NCBI GenBank assembly: GCA_951812395.1
Contig: CATOSD010000001.1
Location: forward strand, 1,647,108 to 1,711,107
Origin: an uncultured Dehalococcoidia bacterium
GTDB lineage: Bacteria > Chloroflexota > Dehalococcoidia > Lucifugimonadales > CATOSD01
DNA length: 64,000 nucleotides
Reading direction: 5' to 3'
Position numbers and translations under genes: made by a program. Position 1 is the stretch's first letter; each line of letters starts with the position of its first letter. Below the pieces are notes generated by a model that worked only from the letters and a program-made list of their open reading frames with translations, was not told the origin of the DNA and did no database searches. Below, piece by piece: positions 1 through 9,957 of this stretch.

Positions 1-568
1 GCGGATGGCGGACTGGGTGATGTTCACGGTGCACAACCACGAGGGCGGCAAGACCGAGGACGAGCCTTCCGACCACGTGCGTGAACTGGCCCACGCCGTC
101 ATCGACGCCGGCGCCGACGTCTTCATCGGTCACGGCCCGCACCAGGACCGGGGCATAGAGATCTACAAGGGCAAGCCCATCTTCTACAGCCTGGGCGACT
201 TCATCCTGCAAAACGACACCGTGCTGCTGATGCCCCACGACAACATGGCGCGCCAGGGCCTGGACTGGGACGCCACCCCCGCCGACTTCTACGACGCCCG
301 CTCCGGCAACGAGACGCGGGGCCAGACCGTGCAGCCCATCCGCTGGCAGAGCGCCATCGGCATGACCAGCTTCCGCGACGGCGAGCTGAGCGAGCTGAAG
401 CTGCTCCCGATAGACCTGGGCCACGGTCGCAACCGCGCACAGCGCGGCCGCCCGGTGCTCGCGGACGGCGAGGTAGCCGAGGAGATCATCGACCGCTTCG
501 ACCGCCTGTCCGGCGAGTTCGGCACCACCTTCAAGGTCGAGGGCAACACCGCGACGGTAACAATCTAA
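1..568 (+). CDS. CapA-family protein, C-terminal part (cut by window edge)
   Basis: The frame is open to the left edge, so this is the C-terminal 188 or so residues of a longer protein; the ATG at 5 need not be the true start. The sequence has the signature of the CapA / poly-gamma-glutamate synthesis metallophosphatase family: a conserved VMFTVHNHEGG stretch, then DVFIGHGPHQDRGIEIYKGK and PIFYSLGDFI. In family members these His and Asp residues sit around a metal site. A hairpin terminator follows 10 bases after the stop. The family fold is clear but the substrate is not, as CapA homologues outside capsule loci have varied or unknown roles. Confidence 0.8.
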   Translation, partial: RMADWVMFTVHNHEGGKTEDEPSDHVRELAHAVIDAGADVFIGHGPHQDRGIEIYKGKPIFYSLGDFILQNDTVLLMPHDNMARQGLDWDATPADFYDARSGNETRGQTVQPIRWQSAIGMTSFRDGELSELKLLPIDLGHGRNRAQRGRPVLADGEVAEEIIDRFDRLSGEFGTTFKVEGNTATVTI

Positions 569-577
569 ACGAATGGG

Positions 578-610
578 GCGGCCCCGCCGTGCTGGACGGG
601 GCCGCTCTTT
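578..610 (+). terminator. Hairpin terminator after the CapA-like gene
   Basis: A perfect 9-bp stem (578-586 with 597-605, arm GCGGCCCCG) with a 10-base loop is followed by TCTTT. It sits just past the stop at 568 and faces the convergent toxin-antitoxin genes. Confidence 0.65.
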
Positions 611-634
611 GACAACACCGCATCGGCAGCGTCC

Positions 635-922
635 TTAAGCCGAGATTCGCAGCCGCATCCCCAGAGCGCGTGCAATGCGCATTACCGTCGAAAACGATGG
701 ATTCCCGCTTTCGGACAAAGCCTTGTAAAGCCCCTTTCTGCTGATTCCGGCATCCAGCGCCAGGCGGCTCATGTTGTGGGCTCTGGCGATGTCGCTCAGG
801 GCTGCGCGGATCAGGCTCCCATCGCCGGGGTCTTCCTCCGCAGCCGCTTCAAGATAGTAGCGGGCATCTGCATTACATCGCAGTTGGTCGACGGCGTCCC
901 AACGTGTGAAAGATTCAGGCAT
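635..922 (-). CDS. Antitoxin of a HigBA/HI1419-HI1420-type toxin-antitoxin module
   Basis: A 95-residue protein beginning MPESFTRWDAV, with a C-terminal helix-turn-helix of the XRE/antidote type (LSDIARAHNMSRLALDAGIS, then LYKALSESGNPSFSTVMRIA). It matches the 'putative addiction module antidote' family found downstream of HigB-like toxins. The ATG at 922 is preferred over upstream starts because homologues begin here and it overlaps the toxin reading frame by 8 bases. Expected to bind and neutralise the toxin and to repress the operon through the inverted repeat at 1214-1236. It looks intact, unlike its toxin partner. Confidence 0.82.
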   Translation of the reverse strand: MPESFTRWDAVDQLRCNADARYYLEAAAEEDPGDGSLIRAALSDIARAHNMSRLALDAGISRKGLYKALSESGNPSFSTVMRIARALGMRLRISA

Positions 923-1226
923 GGCTCTCCCTCCAGTCAAGCGCGATTCGTCCGGCGCGCCTGATGTCCCGCTGTTGGCTGTCTTTGTCACCTCCGCAGA
1001 GCAGAACAACCACAGTCCTGCCCTCACGCAGGAAGTAGACCCGGTATCCCGGCCCGTAATGAATGCGAATCTCGGAAATGCTGTTTCCAACGGTTCGAGT
1101 ATCGCCGAAATTACTCAATGAGAGGTTTCTCAAGCGAGTGGTAATGCGAGCGACTGCACGTCTATCCCGTAAGTCTTCAATCCATCATTTGAATGTGGCG
1201 CTTTCTACGATCTGGTACACACTCAC
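915..1226 (-). pseudogene. RelE/HigB-type toxin interrupted by an in-frame TGA
   Basis: Read from GTG at 1226 or 1220, the frame gives VYQIVESATFK, then TGA (1187-1185), then WIEDLRDRRAVARI. It continues without a break through SEIRIHYGPGYRVYFLREG to the stop at 915. Both sides of the stop fit the N-terminal and core parts of HI1419-type RelE/ParE toxins (length about 100 residues), so the stop appears to replace one residue, plausibly an Arg CGA codon. The downstream ATG-less remainder (TTG at 1133) would lack the first helix and strand. Either the toxin was inactivated by a point mutation while its antitoxin was kept, or the base is an error. Gene order (toxin first, 8-base overlap with antitoxin) is typical. 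Confidence 0.72.
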
Positions 1227-1236
1227 ATTGTGTACC
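1214..1236. promoter_or_regulatory. Inverted repeat at the toxin-antitoxin start, likely operator
   Basis: GGTACAC (1214-1220), nine bases, then GTGTACC (1230-1236): a perfect 7-bp inverted repeat lying across the toxin GTG start. Position and symmetry fit an autoregulatory operator for the antitoxin; a hairpin in the mRNA leader is also possible. The operator role is inferred. Confidence 0.5.
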
Positions 1237-1337
1237 GTGGTGCCCAAACTGTAAAGAGTCACCTAAAGCAAATATACTGATGACAGAGACGCGGGATGAC
1301 TGATCCCCACATACTATATTGAAGCCGGAGACGCTAG

Positions 1338-2723
1338 ATGGATATGCTCATAACAAACGCCACGCTAGTCACCTGCGACGCCGACGGCACGATCATCCGC
1401 GACGGTGCGCTCGCAGTCGTGGACGGCAGGCTCGCCGCCGTGGGCAAGACGGCGGACCTCGAGCGCGCGCACCCCGACCTGGAGCGCGTGGACGCGAGCG
1501 GCAAGGCGGCCCTGCCCGGGCTGATCAACTCCCACACCCACACTGTCCTGACCGTGATCCGCGGCACCGTGGAGGACATGGACGTCGACTCGGTCTACTC
1601 CTACATGACGCCCATCACCTTCGCCATGACCGACGACGAGCGCGGCGCCATGGCCGCGCTGGGCTGCCTCGAGTCGATTCGCTGCGGCGCGACGACGCTG
1701 GTGGACCCGCTGCGTTTCGTGGACGGCTACGCCCAGTACATGGTGGACTCCGGCCTTAGGCTGTTCCTCAGCGAAAGCTGCGCGGACGCGCTCACACTGG
1801 AGATACGCCACGGGCGCTACGAGTACTCCCGCGAGTGGGGCGAGGCGTTCCTGGCGCGCGCCGAAAGCCTGGTGGAGCGCTTCCACGGCGCGGACGGCGG
1901 GCGCGTGCAGTGCCAGATTGCCGCGCACGCCACGGAGAACTGCTCCCCCTGGATGCTCGACGAATTGCTGAAGCTGGCAAGCAAGCACCGCCTGAGCCGC
2001 ACCATCCACCTCGCCCAGAGCGCCGCGGAGGTCCGCCAGGCGGGCGCGCTCAGCGGCAAGGGCAGCACGCCCGCCGAGTACCTGCGGGACAACGGCTGGC
2101 TGGGGCCGGACCTGCTGGCCGCGCACTGGTCGTTCTGCACCGAGGACGACATCGCCATACTGGCCGACAGCGGCACGCACATGGCGCACTGCCCGGCGTC
2201 CAGCTCACGGCGCGGCGGCCACGCCGGCGCGAACGTGCCCGCCATCGTCGACGCCGGCGTCAACGTCGCGCTGGGCACCGACAACATGTCCGAGGACATG
2301 TGGCAGGCCTTGAGCGTGGGCATAATCGTCAACCGCGGCAAGCGAGGCGGCGGCCCGGTCCCCTCGCCCCGCACGATGCTGGAGTGGGCCACGCGCAACG
2401 GCGCGCAGGCGCTGGGCCGGCAGGACGACCTCGGCTCCCTGGAGCCGGGCAAGCTGGCCGACATTGCGCTCGTGGACCTGCGGCGCGCGCACCTCACGCC
2501 CTCCAACAACCTGCTGTCCAACCTCGTCCACTACGGCCAGGCGAGCGACGTAGACACCCTCATCGTCGGCGGCGAAATGGTGATGCGGCAGGGTAGGGTG
2601 CTCACCTACAACGAGGAGGACGTGCTCCGAAACGCCCGGGAGGCCACCCGCAACGCCTGGGCGCGGCTATCCGAGCAGTTCCCGGACATCCCACCGGCAA
2701 ACGCCTTCCTGGACGGGGCGTAG
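1338..2723 (+). CDS. Amidohydrolase of the MTA/SAH deaminase-chlorohydrolase type
   Basis: A 461-residue member of the TIM-barrel metal-dependent hydrolases related to TrzN/AtzA and 5-methylthioadenosine/S-adenosylhomocysteine deaminase. Visible metal-site motifs in order: NSHTH (about residue 65) after ALPGLI, then TIHLAQSAAEV, LLAAHWSFC, MAHCPASSS and the late LGTDNMSEDM aspartate. The C-terminal SLEPGKLADIALVDL is the usual small beta-sandwich closing segment. Likely deaminates or dechlorinates an amine or halide on a heterocycle; the exact substrate cannot be told. ATG at 1338 follows a weak GGAG (1326-1329). The gene stands alone, with the toxin-antitoxin genes divergent upstream. Confidence 0.85.
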   Translation: MDMLITNATLVTCDADGTIIRDGALAVVDGRLAAVGKTADLERAHPDLERVDASGKAALPGLINSHTHTVLTVIRGTVEDMDVDSVYSYMTPITFAMTDDERGAMAALGCLESIRCGATTLVDPLRFVDGYAQYMVDSGLRLFLSESCADALTLEIRHGRYEYSREWGEAFLARAESLVERFHGADGGRVQCQIAAHATENCSPWMLDELLKLASKHRLSRTIHLAQSAAEVRQAGALSGKGSTPAEYLRDNGWLGPDLLAAHWSFCTEDDIAILADSGTHMAHCPASSSRRGGHAGANVPAIVDAGVNVALGTDNMSEDMWQALSVGIIVNRGKRGGGPVPSPRTMLEWATRNGAQALGRQDDLGSLEPGKLADIALVDLRRAHLTPSNNLLSNLVHYGQASDVDTLIVGGEMVMRQGRVLTYNEEDVLRNAREATRNAWARLSEQFPDIPPANAFLDGA

Positions 2724-2955
2724 GGGCCCGCGGCTGTGACGGCACAACAGTTACCAGCATCCACTACTGCTGGAGGAAGGACGCGAACTGTTACTCGGCA
2801 TTGGAATAGCCGCAACATGGTTTACTTTGTACGCGGGTATCAAGGTCTGGAGGAGCAGAATGCGGGTTGACTAAGATCAGGAAGCAAATGTTCGAACTCT
2901 CACGTCAGGCAAACGTTCTGTCACATCAGCATCTTTACTTGATGACCCAGGGATA

Positions 2956-3237
2956 GTGGTTGACCTTTCCGTCTTGGATGGCCATGATATCGTGGGAGTT
3001 CTCGTGATGGGGGCGTCGGCGTACCTGCCATTGAAGACGGTGTACGACCCCGAAACAGATACGCTCCTGCTAGATGAGAGGACCGACTCCCCGGACCTAG
3101 TCACCGAAACCGGAGACTTCGTGGGTTATTGGCAATCGCATCGTGGCGATCCGAATGGATTCATGGATCCGATCGGGGTATTGATTAGAGATGCGTCAAA
3201 GCGTCTGACCCCAGTGTATGCCAGTACTGCGGTGTAG
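2956..3237 (+). CDS. DUF2283-like small protein, possibly 5'-truncated
   Basis: From GTG at 2956 this gives 93 residues. The segment KTVYDPETDTLLL and the downstream PIGVLIRDASKRL resemble DUF2283-type proteins (short, duplicated beta units around YDPExDxL and VVGxxILxAS). The start region VVDLSVLDGHDIVGVLVMGAS looks like the second half of another such unit. The frame stays open upstream to 2875 with family-like residues but no standard start, so the first unit may be incomplete or use a rare start. No partner gene is evident. Function unknown. Confidence 0.4.
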   Translation: MVDLSVLDGHDIVGVLVMGASAYLPLKTVYDPETDTLLLDERTDSPDLVTETGDFVGYWQSHRGDPNGFMDPIGVLIRDASKRLTPVYASTAV

Positions 3238-3244
3238 GCCCCTA

Positions 3245-4660
3245 CTAGTTCTGTCCTGTCAACCAGTCGAGCATGTGAATGCCTATCTCGGTGGCGATTC
3301 CCAGCAGGTCCGGGTTGATGTGCCGAATCTCGTCCTCCGGCGAGTTGATCCGGGAGAGGTCGTCCGAGATGAGAAACATCACCGGAATTCCGGCCAGCCG
3401 GAACGGCCCGTGGTCGCTCGCCCCGCCCAGGCCTGCCCACTCCTCCTCGGAGAATCGGCCCAGGTCCAGGCCAAACTCCCTTGCCGACTCCGACGCCGCG
3501 GCGATAAGTTCAGGATCGCCAGATGCCTGGAGCGTGGTTCCCGAGCCGAAGGCGTCGAAGTTCAGCATGGCGATGGTGTCGTCAATCTCCTCCGCGCTCA
3601 TGTTGGCCACGTAGTGCTGGCTGCCCAACAGGCCGATTTCCTCCGAGCCGAACAGGATTATCCTCACGTCGAACGGAAAGTCGCGGTCGGCCATGTGGCC
3701 TGCCAGCGTCAGCACCGTCGCGACGCCCGACCCGTTGTCGCTGGCTCCCTCGGTATTCGCCACCGTGTCGTAGTGCGCGCCGATGATGACCGTCCGGCCT
3801 TCGCCGTCGGTACCCGGCTTGTCTGCAATGACGTTGCGTGACGGCGACTCCGTAGCTCTCACCGACACGGTGGCCTCGGTCTCGCCCTGTTCGAGGAGAG
3901 CGAGCAGTCTTTGGCCGTCCGACTGGCTGACGGCGACCGCCGGAATACTCGATTCGGACGCTAAGGTTCCGCGGAACAGGCCCTCCAGGTTGTTGTAGAC
4001 GACCGCTCCAACAGCGCCTGCGTCCGCCGCCCGCCCCACCTTCTCCTCGAATGTGATGACGCCGCGCTCTATCAGCGCGATGCGGCCTTCCATGCCCTCG
4101 GCGGGAATGTCCTCAGCGTACGCGCGGCCCGCGTCCGCGAGTAAGCCTGTCGCGGCGCCGTGCAGGGACATCGAAATCGGAATCGCCCGCGGCGAGTTGG
4201 ATGAATCGCCCGTCGACGAATCGAGATCAACGCCCGCGCTGAGCAGATTGACGCTGAAGTCCTGGATCGACGTATCGTAGCCGAGGTCGCTGAGCCGTTC
4301 CTGCAAGTGCAGCGCGGCCTCCAGCTCTTGGTCGGTGGCGCTCTCCCTGGGGCTGTACTGTTCGGTAAGCTCTTCCAGCGTCGCGTAGACCTGCTCGGTA
4401 AACTCGCTCTGAGCAGTGATTTCGACTGCTGGCGCGGGAGTCGGCGAAAGCCGAGGCGCCGGCGTCTGGGTTGGCAGCATCGCCATCGGCGTCGGCGACG
4501 GCCTTGGCGTCGCCGTGGCGGTGGCAGTGGCCGGCGCAGCCGTTGGGGACGCGACATCGGGCGTGGTTTCCTGGCCGCCGCACGCGACCAGCACCGCCAG
4601 CATCGCGGCCACGACGAGCGGCAGCAGCTTGGGAACGAGGTTGTCAGTTTGAAGCGTCAT
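3245..4660 (-). CDS. M28-family metallopeptidase lipoprotein with PA domain (copy 1)
   Basis: 471 residues. The N-terminus has a hydrophobic signal with a lipobox ending at C27 (LAVLVAC), so it should be lipid-anchored outside the membrane. A Pro/Thr-rich linker (about 30-75) follows. An inserted protease-associated (PA) domain holds RIALIERGVITFEEK. The peptidase domain shows the M28 zinc ligands: HYDT, SDNGSG, GSEEIGLLG, LNFDAFGSG and ASDHGPF. Predicted to be a co-catalytic di-zinc aminopeptidase or carboxypeptidase acting on exported peptides. A close paralogue lies immediately upstream at 4946-6535, so the two probably arose by tandem duplication. Confidence 0.88.
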   Translation of the reverse strand: MTLQTDNLVPKLLPLVVAAMLAVLVACGGQETTPDVASPTAAPATATATATPRPSPTPMAMLPTQTPAPRLSPTPAPAVEITAQSEFTEQVYATLEELTEQYSPRESATDQELEAALHLQERLSDLGYDTSIQDFSVNLLSAGVDLDSSTGDSSNSPRAIPISMSLHGAATGLLADAGRAYAEDIPAEGMEGRIALIERGVITFEEKVGRAADAGAVGAVVYNNLEGLFRGTLASESSIPAVAVSQSDGQRLLALLEQGETEATVSVRATESPSRNVIADKPGTDGEGRTVIIGAHYDTVANTEGASDNGSGVATVLTLAGHMADRDFPFDVRIILFGSEEIGLLGSQHYVANMSAEEIDDTIAMLNFDAFGSGTTLQASGDPELIAAASESAREFGLDLGRFSEEEWAGLGGASDHGPFRLAGIPVMFLISDDLSRINSPEDEIRHINPDLLGIATEIGIHMLDWLTGQN

Positions 4661-4945
4661 GGGGTGGGTATTCCCTTTTAGTGTCTGGTGTTACAACGTT
4701 CTCGACAGTCCTGAGTTAGGGTGGCGGCGACGCTGGATTCCTCGTGACGTTGCCGCAGACGGGGCTCGTGGTCTCGGCTGTCAGGTGCGCGACCTGCCCG
4801 TCGCCACGACGATTGTATTGTAATGGAAGCGACGCGGAGCGCACGGGAGCGGCGGGCTCTTGAAAGTTGGATGGGAGTGACCGATGCTAAACCGCCACCC
4901 AGACCTTTCCCCGTCAAGGTGGAAGGGACATTCGGACGAATGGCG

Positions 4946-6535
4946 TTAGTTTTGCTCGGCGAGCCAGTCGAGCAGGCGGATTCCAATTGCGGTGGCCATT
5001 CCCAGCAGGTCTGGGTTTATGTGACGGATCTCGTCTGCCGGCGAATTGATGCGCGACTTGTCGCCGCCAGTGATGTACTGCGCAAGTATGCCCGCAAGCC
5101 TAAACGGCCCGTGGTCGCTCGCTCCTCCTTGGCCGGCCCACCGTTCCTCAGAAAATCTACCCAATTCCATGCCAAGGTCGAACCCGATCGCGTGCGTCCG
5201 GTCAGTCAACGCCGGGTCGCCGGCGGTATCGAGCCTCGTTCCCGAACCCAAGGCGTCGAAGTTCAGCATGGCGACTGTGTTTTCAATCTCTTCCTCGCTC
5301 ATGTTGGCCACGTAGTGGTTGCTGCCCAACAGGCCTATTTCCTCCGAGCCGAACAGGATTATCCTCACGTCGTACGGAAAGTCTCTGCCGGCCACATACT
5401 CCGCCAAGGTCAGCACCGTGGCGATGCCGGAGCCATTGTCGCTGGCTCCCTCGGTATTCGCCACCGTGTCGTAGTGGGCGCCGACGATGACCGTTCGTCC
5501 GTCGCCCGCTGTTCCCCGCTTGTCGGCAATGACGTTACGCGACGGCGAAGGCACTGTTCCTACCCACACGGTGGCCTCGGTCTCGGCCTGCTCGAGGAGA
5601 GCGAGCAGTCTGTGGCCGTCCGACTGGCTGATTGAGACGGTAGGAATTCTCGATGGGGTATACAACGTTCCGCGGAACTGGCCCTCCACGTTGTTGAAGA
5701 TAATCGCGCCGACGGCGCCGGCGTCTGCCACGCGATTCACCTTTTCCTCGAAAGTGGTCACGCCGCGCTCGATAATCGCGATGCGGCCGTTGAGCCTCTC
5801 GGGTCGAATGTCCTCTTCGAAAGCGCGGCCCGCGTAGGAAAGGGCGCCGGTGGCGATTCCCTCGGCGGTCAGGGTAATCGGAATTGCCCGCGGCGCATCG
5901 GGAGCAACGCCCGAGGTCGAGTCGAGCTCCACACCCGCCCTGAACACGCCGACGCTGAAGTCCTGGACCGACGTGACATAACCGAGGTCGTCCAACCTTA
6001 CGCGCAGGTGATCGGCTGCTCTCAACTCCTCGTCTGAGGCGCTCTCCCTGGGACTGTATTCCTCGGTAAGTTCAACGAGTGTCGTGTAGACGTGATCGGC
6101 AAGTACGGTCCAGTCAGTGCTCGTGAGCGTGGGGACCCGAGTCGCAGTTGGGCTCGGTGTTGCCGATGGCGCCGGAGTGGGAGTCGGTGGCGCTGATGTG
6201 GCCGTCGGGCTCGGCGTTGCCGTTGGCGCCGGCGCGGGAGCCGGTGGAACCGCTGTGGCCGCCGGGCTCGGCGTTGCCGATGGTGCCGGCGCGGGAGCCG
6301 GTGGCGCTGATGTGGCCGCCGGGCTTGGCGTTGCCGATGGCGCCGGCGCGGGAGCCGGCGGCGCTGATGTGGTCGTTGGAGGCACGGGGGTCGCAGTCGA
6401 AAGGACGCGTACAACCGCCGGAGATACCGCTTCCGGCGGTGAGGCGTCCTGGCCGCAAGCCACCAGAACGGCCAGCATCGCGGCAGCCAGAAACAGCGGC
6501 AGCCCATGTGCGTGGCCTCTGAGGTAGAGTTTCAT
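4946..6535 (-). CDS. M28-family metallopeptidase lipoprotein with long Pro/Ala/Thr repeat linker (copy 2)
   Basis: 529 residues, with the same layout as the downstream paralogue: signal and lipobox ending at C27 (LAVLVAC), linker, PA domain (RIAIIERGVTTFEEK) and M28 catalytic core (HYDTVANTEGASDNGSG, GSEEIGLLGS, LNFDALGSG, GGASDHGPF). It is longer because its linker holds four tandem 19-residue units (residues 56-131) rich in Pro, Ala and Thr. The linker probably spaces the enzyme from the membrane. The 285-base gap to copy 1 shows no gene, so each copy may have its own promoter. Peptidase class is firm; substrate preference is unknown. Confidence 0.88.
   Translation of the reverse strand: MKLYLRGHAHGLPLFLAAAMLAVLVACGQDASPPEAVSPAVVRVLSTATPVPPTTTSAPPAPAPAPSATPSPAATSAPPAPAPAPSATPSPAATAVPPAPAPAPTATPSPTATSAPPTPTPAPSATPSPTATRVPTLTSTDWTVLADHVYTTLVELTEEYSPRESASDEELRAADHLRVRLDDLGYVTSVQDFSVGVFRAGVELDSTSGVAPDAPRAIPITLTAEGIATGALSYAGRAFEEDIRPERLNGRIAIIERGVTTFEEKVNRVADAGAVGAIIFNNVEGQFRGTLYTPSRIPTVSISQSDGHRLLALLEQAETEATVWVGTVPSPSRNVIADKRGTAGDGRTVIVGAHYDTVANTEGASDNGSGIATVLTLAEYVAGRDFPYDVRIILFGSEEIGLLGSNHYVANMSEEEIENTVAMLNFDALGSGTRLDTAGDPALTDRTHAIGFDLGMELGRFSEERWAGQGGASDHGPFRLAGILAQYITGGDKSRINSPADEIRHINPDLLGMATAIGIRLLDWLAEQN
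6143..6370 (-). repeat. Four 57-bp in-frame tandem repeats in the M28 linker
   Basis: Each unit encodes 19 residues of the form TSAPPAPAPAPSATPSPAA. Units 1 and 2 are identical at the protein level; units 3 and 4 carry substitutions. In-frame length means copy-number change would lengthen or shorten the linker without breaking the gene. Confidence 0.85.
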
Positions 6536-6651
6536 GGCGTGATATGCTGCCCTTTATGATTCCACCTGCAACGATACTCGGCCCGTCGCCGCTAGGGCGA
6601 CGTTGGAGTTTGCCTACACGGGCTGGCTAAGATGACGGGCGTCTTCACTCG

Positions 6652-7725
6652 TCACACGCGCGGCGCGTACCTCGCCATCACCCGCTGGAGCTCGTCCAGG
6701 GGCAGGGCGTGGGCCGTCCGGCCGTTCACTCCGACGGTCGTTTCCGCCGCCGCCAGCGCGTTCAGCACCGACTCCTCCACCGCCTCCGCCGTCGCGTCGA
6801 ACATCGGGTCCATGTGGTCGTTCGGCATCATCGTCAGCGCCACCGGGCCCTCCGCGTCCCTGGGCACATGGTTGCCGGTGGCAAAGGCCAGGAAGATGTC
6901 GCCGCTGCCGTTGTGGCCGGAGCCGCCCACTCGCGCCAGCCCGACCGTGGCGCGCTGCGCGAGCCGGCGACACTGGAACGGCAGCAGCGGGGCGTCGGTC
7001 GCTACGATGATGATGATCGAGCCGTCGCTCTGCATCTGCTCCAGCACCGAGGGCGTGTGATCGAACCCAATCTCCTTGCCCACCGGCACGCCGTTCACGC
7101 GCAGGTGCTGCCGCGCGCCGTAGTTGGCCTGCACCAGCGCGCCGACCACGTACTGTCCCGATGCCGTGTCCACCACGCGCGACGAGGTGCCGATCCCGCC
7201 CTTGAACTCGTGGCACACCATGCCCGTGCCGCCGCCCACGTTGCCCTCCGCGACTGGCCCGTCGGAGGCCGATTCGATAGCCTGGTAGACGTGCTCCTCG
7301 GTGACGTGAAACGCGCCGATGTCGTTGAGCCTGCCGTCGTAGGTCTCCGCCACAACGGGCAGGTACCAGCCCCGCAGCCCCTGGCGCGACGCGTGCTTGA
7401 CCATCGCGTCCCTTACCGTGCCCACCTGGTGGGTGTTGGTTATGCCGATTGCCGAAGTCAGCAGCCCGGACTCCTCCACCCACAACAGCCCCGTCATCTC
7501 GCCGTTGCCGTTGAAGCGGTGGAAGCCCGCGAACGTCCTGTCCGCGGCGATTTCGCCGCCGCGCGGCAGCACCATCGTCACGCCCGTTCTGGCGACGCGC
7601 GGCTCGTCGTACACGACCGTGGTGTGGCCCACCTGTACGCCGGCCACGTCCGTGATGGCGTTGTGGGCGCCGGTGGGAAGGTCTCCGATTACTATGCCGA
7701 GATCACGGATTCGTGCGCGTGTCAT
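6652..7725 (-). CDS. P1-family peptidase (DmpA-like aminopeptidase/D-esterase)
   Basis: 357 residues of the DmpA / L-aminopeptidase-D-esterase family, which have an N-terminal-nucleophile-like fold and mature by self-cleavage before a serine. Markers: the N-terminal ITDVAGVQVGHTTV, then GVTMVLPRGG, TNTHQVGTVRDA and the nucleophile region GGSGHNGSGDIFLAFATGN. Expected to remove N-terminal residues from small peptides or amides. Start ATG at 7725. It shares orientation with the M28 genes, but a 117-base gap separates it from them. Confidence 0.88.
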   Translation of the reverse strand: MTRARIRDLGIVIGDLPTGAHNAITDVAGVQVGHTTVVYDEPRVARTGVTMVLPRGGEIAADRTFAGFHRFNGNGEMTGLLWVEESGLLTSAIGITNTHQVGTVRDAMVKHASRQGLRGWYLPVVAETYDGRLNDIGAFHVTEEHVYQAIESASDGPVAEGNVGGGTGMVCHEFKGGIGTSSRVVDTASGQYVVGALVQANYGARQHLRVNGVPVGKEIGFDHTPSVLEQMQSDGSIIIIVATDAPLLPFQCRRLAQRATVGLARVGGSGHNGSGDIFLAFATGNHVPRDAEGPVALTMMPNDHMDPMFDATAEAVEESVLNALAAAETTVGVNGRTAHALPLDELQRVMARYAPRV

Positions 7726-7971
7726 GGCCTGCTCCTATTGGCTGATTGGGCGCTGCCATGATAGCCGGGGATAAACAGGTGTGGCAAACGCCTGCGTGAC
7801 CCTGAAGCCGGCTCAAACAAATAGGTGCGCAAGCAATCGTCTTTCCTGCGAAAGAACGTCACCCCCATGAAAACGGGGGCGGGAACCCAGGGGCCCGCGC
7901 CTCTGTGTGGGCTCCGGATGGTAATCTGACACAAGCTCGGGACCGACCCTCGTCTGGGTTGGGCGTGCCTC

Positions 7972-7980
7972 TGTTATACT
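7972..7980 (+). promoter_or_regulatory. Extended -10 promoter of lepA
   Basis: TG at 7972-7973, one base, then TATACT (7975-7980) forms an extended -10. No convincing -35 is seen at the usual spacing. A start site about 7 bases on falls at 7987-7989, on or next to the lepA ATG, so the transcript may have no leader. Confidence 0.5.
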
Positions 7981-7988
7981 GGTTGACC

Positions 7989-9818
<1,830 letters not shown>

Positions 9819-9957
9819 GCCCGGGCGGCCTGCCTCCCCAGCGCGGCCCACCCCGATGGTTGCTGATCGTCCTCCGCCCAATACACCTTGTCATTCGCTA
9901 CCATAGTCATCGCACTTGTTCTAAGAAAGTAACACGCCCCTTTGAAGTTGATGAGCA

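Noticed and set aside
1365..2189. Long antisense frames opposite the amidohydrolase and other GC-rich genes
   Set aside because: Typical of high-GC DNA; no family features, no ribosome sites, and a clear gene lies on the other strand.
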